Assembly (NCBI GenBank): GCA_024639905.1 | Contig: JAHEGE010000005.1 | Span: forward strand, 234,898-298,897 | Reading direction: 5' to 3' | Length of the DNA stretch: 64,000 nucleotides | DNA from: Gammaproteobacteria bacterium | Lineage (GTDB): Bacteria > Pseudomonadota > Gammaproteobacteria > Pseudomonadales > Pseudohongiellaceae | Part shown: positions 28,847-37,100 of the stretch, piece after piece | How the letters are laid out: each line of letters opens with the position of its first letter | Numbering within the stretch: position 1 is the stretch's first letter | Notes under the pieces: generated by a model | What the model saw: only the letters and a program-made list of their open reading frames with translations | Databases searched by the model: none | Told to the model about the DNA's origin: nothing | Made by a program: the position numbers and the translations under genes

Positions 28847-30583
28847 ATGCTTAGCGACCAACAGATCAAGGAAGACCTCGAAAAACTAAAGGACATCGCC
28901 GGCGGCTTGAAGACGCAAGGCAGTGAATTCGAGACCCACAAGGAAACGATTCAAGGCACGGAGCTAGACGTATTTAGCAACATTCCCGCGAACCTCGGCG
29001 TTTTCTACATGCTCGCGCGCCAATTCGAAGATAGCTGCTTCTTGGTTTACCAAGACGAGCGGTTTAGTTTTGGCGAGACGCTTGAGCTCTCACGACGTTT
29101 CTCGAGAGCATTAATCGAGAAGTACAACATACAAAAAGGCGATAGAGTCGCCATCTGCGCGCGCAATTCGCCTGAATGGTGTATGGCGTTTATCGCAATC
29201 ACGCAGATTGGTGCGATTGCAGTGCCAATGAATTCTTGGTGGCAGGGCCGAGAGATCGACTATGGCCTAACCGACAGCGGCAGCAAGCTCGTTATCACCG
29301 ATCCCGCAAGACTCGAGCACATGGGGCCGTCTTTAACTAGCCTCGGAATCGAAGCCATTATCGCCAAACCGGAAGGCGAGGCGAGCGCGGCGTTCCCTGA
29401 ATTTTATACCACCGCTCGGAGCTTCGAGCCTCTCAGCGATGCCGAGATCACCGCCTTGAATATCGCGCCCGATGATCGCGCGACTATCCTCTATACTTCC
29501 GGCTCGACGGGCAACCCCAAGGGCGTGCTGTCGAGCCATCGCAACACGATAAGCGCACTGTATACCTGGAAATTCGTCAAAGAGATGACTGAGACTCTGC
29601 GCCCAGAGTTGGTCGATGATAACCCTGAGTTCCAAGCGGCACTGCTCGCCAATGTGCCTCTATTCCATTGCACGGGAAGCCACGCTCAGTTCTTATCGAG
29701 CTTCATGTATGAGCGCAAATTCGTCATGATGTTTAAGTGGGACGCCGACATCGCCCTAGATCTCATAGAGGCGGAACGCATTTCTATTTTACACGGCGTA
29801 CCTACCATGGCATGGGAGGTCATGCAGTCGGAGAAATTTGCCACGACCGACCTGCGAAGCCTACGTAGCGTGCAAGCCGGCGGCGCGCCCCGTCCACCCG
29901 AACACCTCAATATGATTACCCAGAAATTCCCTGAGAAAGCCGTCCCCGGCCTGGGCTATGGGCTCACAGAGACCAATGCGATCGGCGCGATCATCTCCGG
30001 TCCTTTCTATCTCGCGCGCCCGAACAGCACCGGCCGCCCAACGCCTCCGGTTACCAGTGTGCGCATTGTAGACGAGGCGGGCAACGAACTTCCCGCTGGC
30101 GGTGTCGGTGAGGTCTGCATCAAGGGCCCAACGGTCATGCATGGCTACTGGAATCAGCCTGAGGCGACGGCTGAGGTCATCAAAGACGGCTGGTTTCATA
30201 CCGGCGATATTGGCATGCTCGACGAGCTCGGCTTCCTTATCCTCCTCGACCGCGCGAAAGACATCGTGATTCGCGGCGGCGAAAACATTGGCTGCGCCGA
30301 GGTTGAGTATGCAATCGCGGAACACCCCAACGTGAATGAGGTGTCCGTATACGGCATTCCCGACCCACGCCTCGGAGAAGTCCCTTGTGCGACCATCATG
30401 GTCAAGAAAGGCGTTGAGCTGAGCGAGACGGAACTGCGCGCGCACCTAGCAGACCGACTCGCCGCCTTCAAAGTGCCTGCCCGCTTCTTCTTTCAGTACG
30501 AGCAACTGCCGCGAATTGCGACAGGAAAAATCGCTAAGAAAGAACTGCGAAAGGCAACGATCGAGGCCTTGCAGCTCGATTAA
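28847..30583 (+). CDS. Fatty-acid/acyl-CoA synthetase, class I adenylate-forming
   Basis: A 578-residue enzyme from the ATG at 28847 (AAGG 8-9 bases upstream). Motifs in order: YTSGSTGNPKGVLSSH (AMP-binding loop, about 216), GYGLTETNAIG, DGWFHTGDIGMLDELGF, KDIVIRGGENI and the C-terminal lysine in ATGKIAKKEL. It activates a carboxylic acid with ATP and joins it to CoA. The substrate range cannot be read; medium or long-chain acids are likely. It is probably co-transcribed with the preceding oxidoreductase, and a hairpin at 30749-30785 may end the transcript. Confidence 0.93.
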   Translation: MLSDQQIKEDLEKLKDIAGGLKTQGSEFETHKETIQGTELDVFSNIPANLGVFYMLARQFEDSCFLVYQDERFSFGETLELSRRFSRALIEKYNIQKGDRVAICARNSPEWCMAFIAITQIGAIAVPMNSWWQGREIDYGLTDSGSKLVITDPARLEHMGPSLTSLGIEAIIAKPEGEASAAFPEFYTTARSFEPLSDAEITALNIAPDDRATILYTSGSTGNPKGVLSSHRNTISALYTWKFVKEMTETLRPELVDDNPEFQAALLANVPLFHCTGSHAQFLSSFMYERKFVMMFKWDADIALDLIEAERISILHGVPTMAWEVMQSEKFATTDLRSLRSVQAGGAPRPPEHLNMITQKFPEKAVPGLGYGLTETNAIGAIISGPFYLARPNSTGRPTPPVTSVRIVDEAGNELPAGGVGEVCIKGPTVMHGYWNQPEATAEVIKDGWFHTGDIGMLDELGFLILLDRAKDIVIRGGENIGCAEVEYAIAEHPNVNEVSVYGIPDPRLGEVPCATIMVKKGVELSETELRAHLADRLAAFKVPARFFFQYEQLPRIATGKIAKKELRKATIEALQLD

Positions 30584-30748
30584 ACCACTCGCCTCGACCC
30601 ATCGTATAACTACTTAACTAAGCAATGTCTCGACGTCGAAAAAAACACTCGACGGCATGACGTTGCTTGATTAGAATCCGCGAAAATCACCTAGGGTAAG
30701 CGAGCAAGAGGCGCAAAGTCTCGCGACAGACTTTCCTTAAGTGATGGC

Positions 30749-30785
30749 GTCCGCGACCCGATAACAGGGAGAGTCACGGACTTTT
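30749..30785 (+). terminator. Probable intrinsic terminator
   Basis: GTCCGCGAC (30749-30757) pairs with GTCACGGAC (30773-30781) with one mismatch and is followed by TTTT. It lies 166 bases after the acyl-CoA synthetase stop. Confidence 0.5.
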
Positions 30786-30789
30786 AGTA

Positions 30790-30802
30790 GTGAAGCGTTC
30801 AC
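30790..30802. promoter_or_regulatory. GTGAA-GCG-TTCAC palindrome upstream of small acidic gene
   Basis: A perfect 5-bp inverted repeat with a 3-base centre, 32 bases before the 30834 start codon. Operator-like, but no matching regulator family can be named. Confidence 0.35.
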
Positions 30803-30833
30803 TTTTAATCAACTTATTGATTGTGAGGGTGCC

Positions 30834-31085
30834 ATGAAAGACGAAGAGTGGGATGAAGAGAGTGGCGATGACGTCGATGCATTTGACGCCTCGGAAATAG
30901 ATGACAGCTCAGAAGATGACTCTGACCAGTCATCTTCCAGCATGAAACGTAACAAGACAGACGTCACCGACCTCAGGCGGCGGATAGAAGACAGACTCGA
31001 GAGTAAGCGCCTTCGTGAGACTTACGATTTCGATGATGACGACTTCGACGACGATTTCGACACCTTTTTAGATCGTTTAGGTTAA
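30834..31085 (+). CDS. Small acidic protein, PA3496-like
   Basis: An 83-residue protein from the ATG at 30834, with GAGGG 6 bases upstream. Half of the residues are Asp, Glu or Ser. A short basic helix, DLRRRIEDRLESKRLRE, is followed by an Asp/Phe tail (DFDDDDFDDDFDTFLDRL). The RRxIExxLExKRLR core and acidic tail resemble the small PA3496-type family of gammaproteobacteria, whose function is not firmly known. It is cytoplasmic, with no membrane segment. Confidence 0.65.
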   Translation: MKDEEWDEESGDDVDAFDASEIDDSSEDDSDQSSSSMKRNKTDVTDLRRRIEDRLESKRLRETYDFDDDDFDDDFDTFLDRLG

Positions 31086-31102
31086 GGAAAGCTCAATGCT
31101 GA

Positions 31103-31135
31103 CCTTGGCTGCGAGCCACTAGCTCGCAGCCAAGG
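31103..31135. terminator. Hairpin overlapping the 3' end of the SLC13 gene
   Basis: CCTTGGCTGCGAGC (31103-31116) and its perfect complement (31122-31135), 5-base loop. It lies between convergent genes and includes the TAG of the transporter gene. There is no T-tract on either side, so it may act as a Rho-assisted or mRNA-end-stabilising structure. Confidence 0.55.
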
Positions 31136-32915
31136 GCCACGCAATTAAGAGAAGCGGCACCGCGACCGCAACAATGACCACTTCAAGCGGCAGACCAACG
31201 CGCCAATAATCACCAAACTCATAGCCCCCTGGACCCATAATCAGCGCGTTGTTTTGATGGCCTATGGGCGTCAGGAATGCACACGAGGCCCCGATCGCAA
31301 CCGCCATTAAAAACGTATCAGGATTAAGCCCAAGGGTCGTCGCTATGCTGTAGGCAATAGGCGCCATCAGGATTGCCGTGGCTGCGTTATTCAAGACATC
31401 CGAGACCGTCATCGTAACTATCAAAATAAGTGTAAGCAGCACGACCGGCGAGTAGTCTCCCGCCACACTTAAGATGCCGCCGACCAAGACCTGCGTAGCC
31501 CCCGTAGTTTCGAGCGCAGTGCCTAAGGGAATCAGAGCCCCTAGAAGCACCACCACCGGCCAATCCACGCCATCGTAGAGTTCCCGCACAGGCACGATAG
31601 AGCGCAGCACCATTACCACACTGGCAAGCCCAAGTGCGAGCTGAATAGACACCAAGCCAAGGGCCGTCGCGGCGATCGCAGCGACGAAAATGAGCAGCGC
31701 CGGAAGCGAGTTCTCGCCACGCTTAAGGTCTAACGAGCGAGTAGCGAGTGGATAGCAAGCCAGCTTGTTAAGCGCTTCCTGCAAGGCCTCTTCTTCGCCA
31801 TGCAAGAGGAGCACATCGCCAACTTTGATCACAAAATCGCGCAGGCGACTTCTATGGGGCGTACCCGAGCGCGAGGCAGCGAGCAGGTTGACGCCGAAGC
31901 GGCGATTGAAACGCATTTCTGCTGGCGTTCGACCCACCAAGGGAGAGCGCGGCGTTACGACGATTTCTAGCATCTGAGAATCGCTAGAATGGAGTAACTC
32001 GCGGGTGGAGTTCTCGGCACTCACCAGGGCCAATTTGTGTTCTGTCGTGAAGCTATCGACATCCTCTTGTGAGCCTTGCAGCACCAGGATATCGTTTTCG
32101 CGTAACAGCTGACTGCGATTCACAACCGCAGAAATTTGGCGTCGACTCTGTAAGGTCACCAGATCCATCTTACTCGCGGTGAGCGCGTCTTTTAGGTTTC
32201 CTATCGCTTGGTCAACGAAATCGCTGTCCTCCCCTACTTTCGCCTCGAACAAGTAGCGCTCGATATCGAAGCCCTCGGGGCCACCTGCTTGTTTTCGCAC
32301 CTTGACCAAGCGTGAACCGAACAGCAGCATGAAGAGAATACCGGCGAGCGCGACACCGCCACCTACTGGCGCGAAATCAAACATCGAGAACGCCTGACCG
32401 GTAACCTCCTCACGGTAGTTGGCAATGAGGATATTAGGCGGGGTACCAATAAGCGTCACCAGCCCGCCTAGAATCGAGCCGAAGGACAGCGGCATAAGCA
32501 CGCTGGCTGGCGAGCGGCCGGCGGCATTAGTCGATTGAATAGCGATAGGCATTAACAGCGCGAGTGCGCCGACGTTGTTCATAAACATCGACAATAACGC
32601 AGCGATAAAAGACAGCACAGCGATATGCAAAGAAGGCCGCGAAGACAAAGGCTCGATGGCACCGGTAACGAACTCAACCGCACCAGATTTCGACAAGCCG
32701 AAGCTCACAATGAGAACTAAGACGACGGTAATGGTGGCAGGATTGCCGAAGCCTGCAAACAACTCAGATTGCGGCACAAGACCCAGCAGCGCAGCGACGA
32801 ATAGCGCACCGAGCGCGACGACGTCGTAGCGCCACCTTCCCCATACCAGTAGCACGAGCAGAGACACGAGCACAAACAACAGTTGTAGCTGATCGGTGGC
32901 TTGCGCATCGAACAT
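31119..32915 (-). CDS. SLC13/DASS-family anion permease with TrkA-C domains
   Basis: A 598-residue inner-membrane protein from the ATG at 32915. Two blocks of membrane helices (about 10-200 and 400-595) flank two TrkA-C (RCK_C) domains (about 205-375). Conserved SLC13-like signatures include NNVGALALLMPIAI, GTPPNILIANYREE and, in the second half, NNAATAILMAPIAYSIA and GHQNNALIMGPGGY. It should import a dicarboxylate, sulfate or similar anion with sodium. It is the last gene of a run starting at 40348. Linkage to a FAH-family hydrolase 12 bases upstream suggests an organic-acid substrate. Confidence 0.9.
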   Translation of the reverse strand: MFDAQATDQLQLLFVLVSLLVLLVWGRWRYDVVALGALFVAALLGLVPQSELFAGFGNPATITVVLVLIVSFGLSKSGAVEFVTGAIEPLSSRPSLHIAVLSFIAALLSMFMNNVGALALLMPIAIQSTNAAGRSPASVLMPLSFGSILGGLVTLIGTPPNILIANYREEVTGQAFSMFDFAPVGGGVALAGILFMLLFGSRLVKVRKQAGGPEGFDIERYLFEAKVGEDSDFVDQAIGNLKDALTASKMDLVTLQSRRQISAVVNRSQLLRENDILVLQGSQEDVDSFTTEHKLALVSAENSTRELLHSSDSQMLEIVVTPRSPLVGRTPAEMRFNRRFGVNLLAASRSGTPHRSRLRDFVIKVGDVLLLHGEEEALQEALNKLACYPLATRSLDLKRGENSLPALLIFVAAIAATALGLVSIQLALGLASVVMVLRSIVPVRELYDGVDWPVVVLLGALIPLGTALETTGATQVLVGGILSVAGDYSPVVLLTLILIVTMTVSDVLNNAATAILMAPIAYSIATTLGLNPDTFLMAVAIGASCAFLTPIGHQNNALIMGPGGYEFGDYWRVGLPLEVVIVAVAVPLLLIAWPLAAS

Positions 32916-32927
32916 GGGAGTCTCCAG

Positions 32928-33644
32928 CTAGACCAGCTTACAATTGAGCGGGGATAGGCCCTCGACACGAGCCGCTAGCGAATCGCCGCGACCGACGGCG
33001 GCAACGCCAGCCGGTGTGCCGGTATAGATCACATCTCCCGCCCGCAACTCGAACAATGTCGACAGCTCTGCGATGATTTCGGGAATGCTCCAGATCATCT
33101 GGGCTAGCGTCGCCCGTTGCCGCGCCTCACCATTCACCTCAAGAGAGATGCCGGCATCGGCGGCGAGTGACGCTTGAGCGACGGGGGTCAGCGCCGAAAC
33201 AGGGGCAGACTGATCAAATCCCTTCGCCGTATCCCATGGCCGGCCATGCTGTTTAGCCACGGCTTGGAGGTCACGTCGCGTAAAGTCGATTCCCACCCCA
33301 TAGCCGAAGACGCATTGCTCCGCCTGCTCAATGCTTAGATCGCGTCCACCGCAGGCCAAAGCGACGACGAGCTCTACTTCGTGGTGTAAATCGTTCGTGG
33401 CTTGCGGATAGCGCACGTCGTCATCATTAATCACCAGCGCGCTGGCGGGTTTTGAGAAAAAAACCGGCGGCTCTGATTTGGGATCGCCACCCATTTCAGC
33501 TACGTGGTCTGCGTAGTTGCGGCCAACGCAGTACACGCGATGGACCGGAAAGCGCGCGTCCATACCGACGACTGGAATGTAGACACGAGGAGGCGGCGCG
33601 AAGACGAAATCGCCGCGTTCTGATTGCTGCTGTGGTGATGCCAT
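32928..33644 (-). CDS. Fumarylacetoacetate-hydrolase family protein
   Basis: A 238-residue enzyme from the ATG at 33644. Family signatures: YCVGRNYADHVAEMG, PVFFSKPASAL, the metal-binding Glu pair in HHEVELVVAL and the Asp in GVGIDFTRRDLQ, then KGFDQSAPVS and the C-terminal GDVIYTGTPAGV. It cleaves or decarboxylates acylpyruvate-type diketo acids; fumarylpyruvate-like compounds are the common substrates of this subgroup. It lies 12 bases from both neighbours in the 40.3-31.1 kb operon, pointing to catabolism of an aromatic or keto-acid ring-fission product. Confidence 0.9.
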   Translation of the reverse strand: MASPQQQSERGDFVFAPPPRVYIPVVGMDARFPVHRVYCVGRNYADHVAEMGGDPKSEPPVFFSKPASALVINDDDVRYPQATNDLHHEVELVVALACGGRDLSIEQAEQCVFGYGVGIDFTRRDLQAVAKQHGRPWDTAKGFDQSAPVSALTPVAQASLAADAGISLEVNGEARQRATLAQMIWSIPEIIAELSTLFELRAGDVIYTGTPAGVAAVGRGDSLAARVEGLSPLNCKLV

Positions 33645-33656
33645 CTTGAATCCCTG

Positions 33657-34529
33657 TTATTGCTGAGGCGCAAGGGGTTGCGAGGCTGAGCAACCAAACT
33701 CTATCGCGAGTTCGGCGGTGAGCTCAGCATCCCCTGCAAAAAGATCGAGCCCGGTAGCCTGCTCAATCGCGGACAGCGGCGTTTGAGCATCGCAAAAACC
33801 CTTGTGAATCTGGGTGTCCTGTGGGAACGCAAACGCAGCCATGCGGCCGTCGAACACTGCCACCTTGAAATAGCCAGCGGCACTGCCTTCTTCCTCTGGC
33901 AACGGGCCGCTTACGACGAATAATGTGTGCGGAATGTCGCCGCGACTCTCCGTCTCAGGCAGACTTTGCATAAACTCGTTAAACACCTGATCGAGCCGCG
34001 ACCAAGGTCCTAACCGTAGCTCACTAGGCAGGCGCGCTCGATTGCTCAGCAGATTCAATTCATCCCAAAAGGGGGTCGCGGAGAAGCTAGTAATGGGCGC
34101 AAGGCGCCCCTGCTCTGCGGCAAGAAGCATGACCTCGGTGAGCCTGTAGTCGCGGTCCTGAGAATCGCTCAGATCAAGCTGCAGTATCCGGGATTGGGCA
34201 TCCGCCGCGAGCGCGATCTCGCGCGGTGAGCTAACGAGCTCATCTGCGTTCCACTCCCGCGGCAGCAAAGAGGCGACACCCACGCCCGCACCCACCACCC
34301 GGTAAGCGACCCAGCGCGGCAGCTGCGCCTCTGATTGTGAGTCTATTTGCGCTGCGAATAATTGCCGCAACACAATTTCGTCTCCTGCATCATCGCCACT
34401 CCACACGGGGCAGACGCCCTCCAAACAATGAGCTATTAGCGGCTGCTCCGCGCGCGCAGTCACACCCAGTACAAGGCCGATCAGCGCCAGCGACATCGCG
34501 AACCCTAGAGACGTTTTCTTCATCAACAT
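33657..34529 (-). CDS. Secreted DNA/RNA non-specific endonuclease-fold protein lacking catalytic residues
   Basis: A 290-residue exported protein (signal about 1-27). The ATG at 34529 overlaps the TGA of the aldo/keto reductase gene. It follows the Serratia-nuclease fold: LPRWVAYRV, the EQGRLAPITSF block, NLLSNRARLP, LRLGPWSRLD, LFVVSGPLP and YFKVAVFDGRMAAFAFPQ. In active enzymes the second block reads DRGHxAP; here Arg142 (codon CGC) stands where the general-base His belongs. The metal-binding Asn of the LNxGxW motif is Arg172 and the following Glu is Asp180. It is probably a binding or structural pseudo-enzyme. Its place in a catabolic operon is unexplained. Confidence 0.75.
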   Translation of the reverse strand: MLMKKTSLGFAMSLALIGLVLGVTARAEQPLIAHCLEGVCPVWSGDDAGDEIVLRQLFAAQIDSQSEAQLPRWVAYRVVGAGVGVASLLPREWNADELVSSPREIALAADAQSRILQLDLSDSQDRDYRLTEVMLLAAEQGRLAPITSFSATPFWDELNLLSNRARLPSELRLGPWSRLDQVFNEFMQSLPETESRGDIPHTLFVVSGPLPEEEGSAAGYFKVAVFDGRMAAFAFPQDTQIHKGFCDAQTPLSAIEQATGLDLFAGDAELTAELAIEFGCSASQPLAPQQ

Positions 34530-35548
34530 CAGCCCATAGGATAAGGAATTTGTTTATGCACCTCGTCGCATTGCTGCATGACTTCATCGCTGAGTTTGAC
34601 ATCAAGCGCCGCCAAAGATTCCTCTAGCTGCGCAGCGGTGCGTGCACCGATAATTGTCGAGGCAACAAAATCGAAATTCATACTCCACGCAGTCGCGAGT
34701 GTGACCGGCGACAGACCTGCCTGCTTTGCAATCTCGAGATATTTTTCCGTTGCGGCGAGCGTCGCAGGATTCACGAATCGATCTGCCATCGCTCGCTGAC
34801 GGGGGTTATCGTGGTAATGATAGTCGCCGAATCTGCAGCCCTTGGGCATCTCTGGTGCATTGTATTTACCGCTAAGCACGCCGCCGCCGATGGGCGAATA
34901 AGGCAATAGCGACACATTCTCGCGACGACAGGCGTCCGCTAGCTCGTCGAGGAAACGGCGGTGCAAGAGCGAAAAATTATTCTGAATCGATTGAAACTTA
35001 GCGAGCCCTTCGTAGGACGCAACCGTGTTGGCCTTGGTAAGCCCGTAGGTCGTCTCATTAGAAGTGCCTATATAGCGCACCTTACCGGCTTGAACGAGGC
35101 GATCCAGCGCCTCCATCGACTCTTCGATTGGCACAATGGGATCTGGCCAGTGCACTTGGTAAAGATCAACGTAGTCGGTGCCGAGTCTGCGCAGGCTACC
35201 CTCTATCGCGGCCTCAATATGGAAGCGATCGATAGCGGTGAGGCCATGACGAATAGGTGGTACGAACCAGCCAGCCGCCGCGCCCGCAACCTTAGTCGCA
35301 ACGATTAGGGAGTCTCGCGGTTTGGTCTGTATCCACTCGCCGAAAATTTCCTCGGTGATGCCCGTTGTGTCGGCATTCGGTGGCACGGGATAGATCTCGG
35401 CGGTGTCATAAAAATTGATGCCGCGGTCGTACGCCGTATCCAATATTTTGAATGACTCTTTCTTGTCGCTCCAACTACCGAAGCTCATAGTCCCCATGCA
35501 GATGGGTGTGACGCGCAGGCCGCTCTTTCCGATATAACGGTATTCCAT
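34529..35548 (-). CDS. Aldo/keto reductase
   Basis: A 339-residue TIM-barrel NADPH oxidoreductase from an ATG at 35548 with GAGGA 8 bases upstream. It opens MEYRYIGKSGLRVTPICMG. The catalytic Asp/Tyr stretch GINFYDTAEIY, the Lys strand (LIVATKVAG), VDLYQVHWPD and the cofactor loop SNETTYG are present. It probably reduces an aldehyde or ketone intermediate of the pathway encoded by the surrounding operon. The closest relatives by pattern are the YghZ/Tas-type AKRs. Confidence 0.9.
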   Translation of the reverse strand: MEYRYIGKSGLRVTPICMGTMSFGSWSDKKESFKILDTAYDRGINFYDTAEIYPVPPNADTTGITEEIFGEWIQTKPRDSLIVATKVAGAAAGWFVPPIRHGLTAIDRFHIEAAIEGSLRRLGTDYVDLYQVHWPDPIVPIEESMEALDRLVQAGKVRYIGTSNETTYGLTKANTVASYEGLAKFQSIQNNFSLLHRRFLDELADACRRENVSLLPYSPIGGGVLSGKYNAPEMPKGCRFGDYHYHDNPRQRAMADRFVNPATLAATEKYLEIAKQAGLSPVTLATAWSMNFDFVASTIIGARTAAQLEESLAALDVKLSDEVMQQCDEVHKQIPYPMG

Positions 35549-35610
35549 GTTTCATTCCTCAACCTTTTTTCTAAAATTTATTCGCTCGGGCTAGGCCAGC
35601 TCAAACCCTC

Positions 35611-36621
35611 TCAAAGAGCCGAGCATTCGTCGCCAAAGTAGCCGTCGCCCCCGCAGTAACTTGCCGCTTGTACCTGAATTGCGATGCCATCCGGATCGGC
35701 AAAATAGAGCTCTGGAGTTCCCCCTTGTGCGCCACCCCGATTCGGCATACGCAGACTGACCCAATGGGTGAGCGGCTGCGGAGGCCGCTGCCCGCCCGTT
35801 GCCACCAAACCATAGGCAGTGAGACGCGAACGCAACGCGTCTACATCAAACTCATCAAGGCTCAGACTCACGTGATCGGTACGCCCCGCTGAACTAGGCG
35901 CGCCTTGCGCGTCTCCGCCGAAATACATTAGAAACTGTAGGCCATCACCAAGGCTAAGAGTCGGCGCGTTTGGTCCCTGATAGGACAAATACTCGAGGCC
36001 GAATGCCTGCCGAAAGAACGCGTTGCCGCGTGCAGAGTTCACCACGAAATTGGTAAAGTGGTTAATGCCCCTAGCGGACAGGAGCCCCGCGGCTTCCGAG
36101 GCTTCATTTCCTGCGCACACCGCGCAGTGCTCCGTTGGCATTAAGCGAAACCTCACCCCCTCGGCATCGGCGAAGAAAAAGGCGTCCTCCCCAAGAATTT
36201 CCGTTTGCCAGAACCGACTGGCATGCTCCAAGCCTTGGCTGCGCGGAGTAGGCGCAGCGGACCGTTCGAAACCTAAGCGTTCAAAAGCTGCAGCAAGCCT
36301 CGCGACGTCAAAATTCTCAATGCCAAGCCCTATCCAGGCGATGCCGACAGCCTCGTCTTTGCTGGCAGGCCACAGACTAAAATACTGATCGCCCTCCTCT
36401 AGTTGGAAGACCGCTGCCTCCTCAATTCGAACAGGAGAAAGACCAAAGACTGCGCTGTAAAAAGCGACCGAGCGCTCGAGGTCGGTGACGCGCAGCGCGA
36501 ACTGCTGATAGCCGACAAGCGTAAGCCTCGTGTCGACCTCCTGAGCGTGCGCAGAGGGAAGAGCGAGACTGCCGAGAAGACAGGAAAGTAGGACCAAGAA
36601 TGTCTGCACTCGTCTCATCAA
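35611..36621 (-). CDS. Exported double VOC (glyoxalase/dioxygenase-fold) protein
   Basis: A 336-residue protein with a signal peptide (about 5-26, ending AHAQ). Two consecutive VOC modules follow, about 36-165 and 185-325: GYQQFALRVTDLERSVAFYSAVFGL and, in the second, INHFTNFVVNSARGNAFFRQAFGL. The second ends with TPELYFADPDGIAIQV, where Glu is the usual metal ligand. VOC enzymes include extradiol dioxygenases and isomerases. Export of such a protein is unusual. The C-terminus contains a Cys pair (SYCGGDGYFGDEC). It lies in the operon between rhodanese and aldo/keto reductase. Confidence 0.8.
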   Translation of the reverse strand: MMRRVQTFLVLLSCLLGSLALPSAHAQEVDTRLTLVGYQQFALRVTDLERSVAFYSAVFGLSPVRIEEAAVFQLEEGDQYFSLWPASKDEAVGIAWIGLGIENFDVARLAAAFERLGFERSAAPTPRSQGLEHASRFWQTEILGEDAFFFADAEGVRFRLMPTEHCAVCAGNEASEAAGLLSARGINHFTNFVVNSARGNAFFRQAFGLEYLSYQGPNAPTLSLGDGLQFLMYFGGDAQGAPSSAGRTDHVSLSLDEFDVDALRSRLTAYGLVATGGQRPPQPLTHWVSLRMPNRGGAQGGTPELYFADPDGIAIQVQAASYCGGDGYFGDECSAL

Positions 36622-36663
36622 CTAGCCTCCCTACTCTGCTCAATTGCTGCTGCACTCACGGAT

Positions 36664-37071
36664 TTACGCACTGGGTAGAGTCTCGATGGCGCCACCTTCT
36701 GCCTTCCAATTTTCCATGCCGCCGCTCATGTGCGCGACACCTTGCGCCCCCATACGCTTGAGCGTCTGCGCAGCAAGCGCCGAACGCCAACCCTTGTTGC
36801 AGTAGAGTATAAGCGAGTCTGCCGTGTCGAATTCGCGACGGTAGTAAGGGCTGTCAGGATCGACCCAAAACTCGAGCATTCCACGCGGCACATGAAGCGA
36901 ACCTTTTATGTGCCCCTCACGCTTCACCTCGCGCACATCACGCAGGTCGATGAGCAGCAAGTTGCCGGTGGATGCATCCATCGCCGCGCGAACCTGCGCC
37001 GGACTCAGCGTCTCTATCTCTGCTTCGGCTGCAGCGACAAGGTCACGAAAACCCTGATTCAATTTGTTCAT
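36664..37071 (-). CDS. Rhodanese-like domain protein
   Basis: A 135-residue single-domain rhodanese from the ATG at 37071, with AAAGGAG 7 bases upstream; the longer frame upstream has no family sequence. The active-site loop reads LYCNKGWRSA, with the persulfide Cys intact. The conserved LIDLRDVREVKREGHIKGSLHVPRG precedes it and HMSGGMENWKAEGG follows. No signal peptide is visible. It may supply sulfur transfer or thiol protection; its place 29 bases after the TRAP permease gene ties it to the operon. Confidence 0.88.
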   Translation of the reverse strand: MNKLNQGFRDLVAAAEAEIETLSPAQVRAAMDASTGNLLLIDLRDVREVKREGHIKGSLHVPRGMLEFWVDPDSPYYRREFDTADSLILYCNKGWRSALAAQTLKRMGAQGVAHMSGGMENWKAEGGAIETLPSA

Positions 37072-37100
37072 TCTACTGCTCCTTTGCTGTTCAACAGGTT

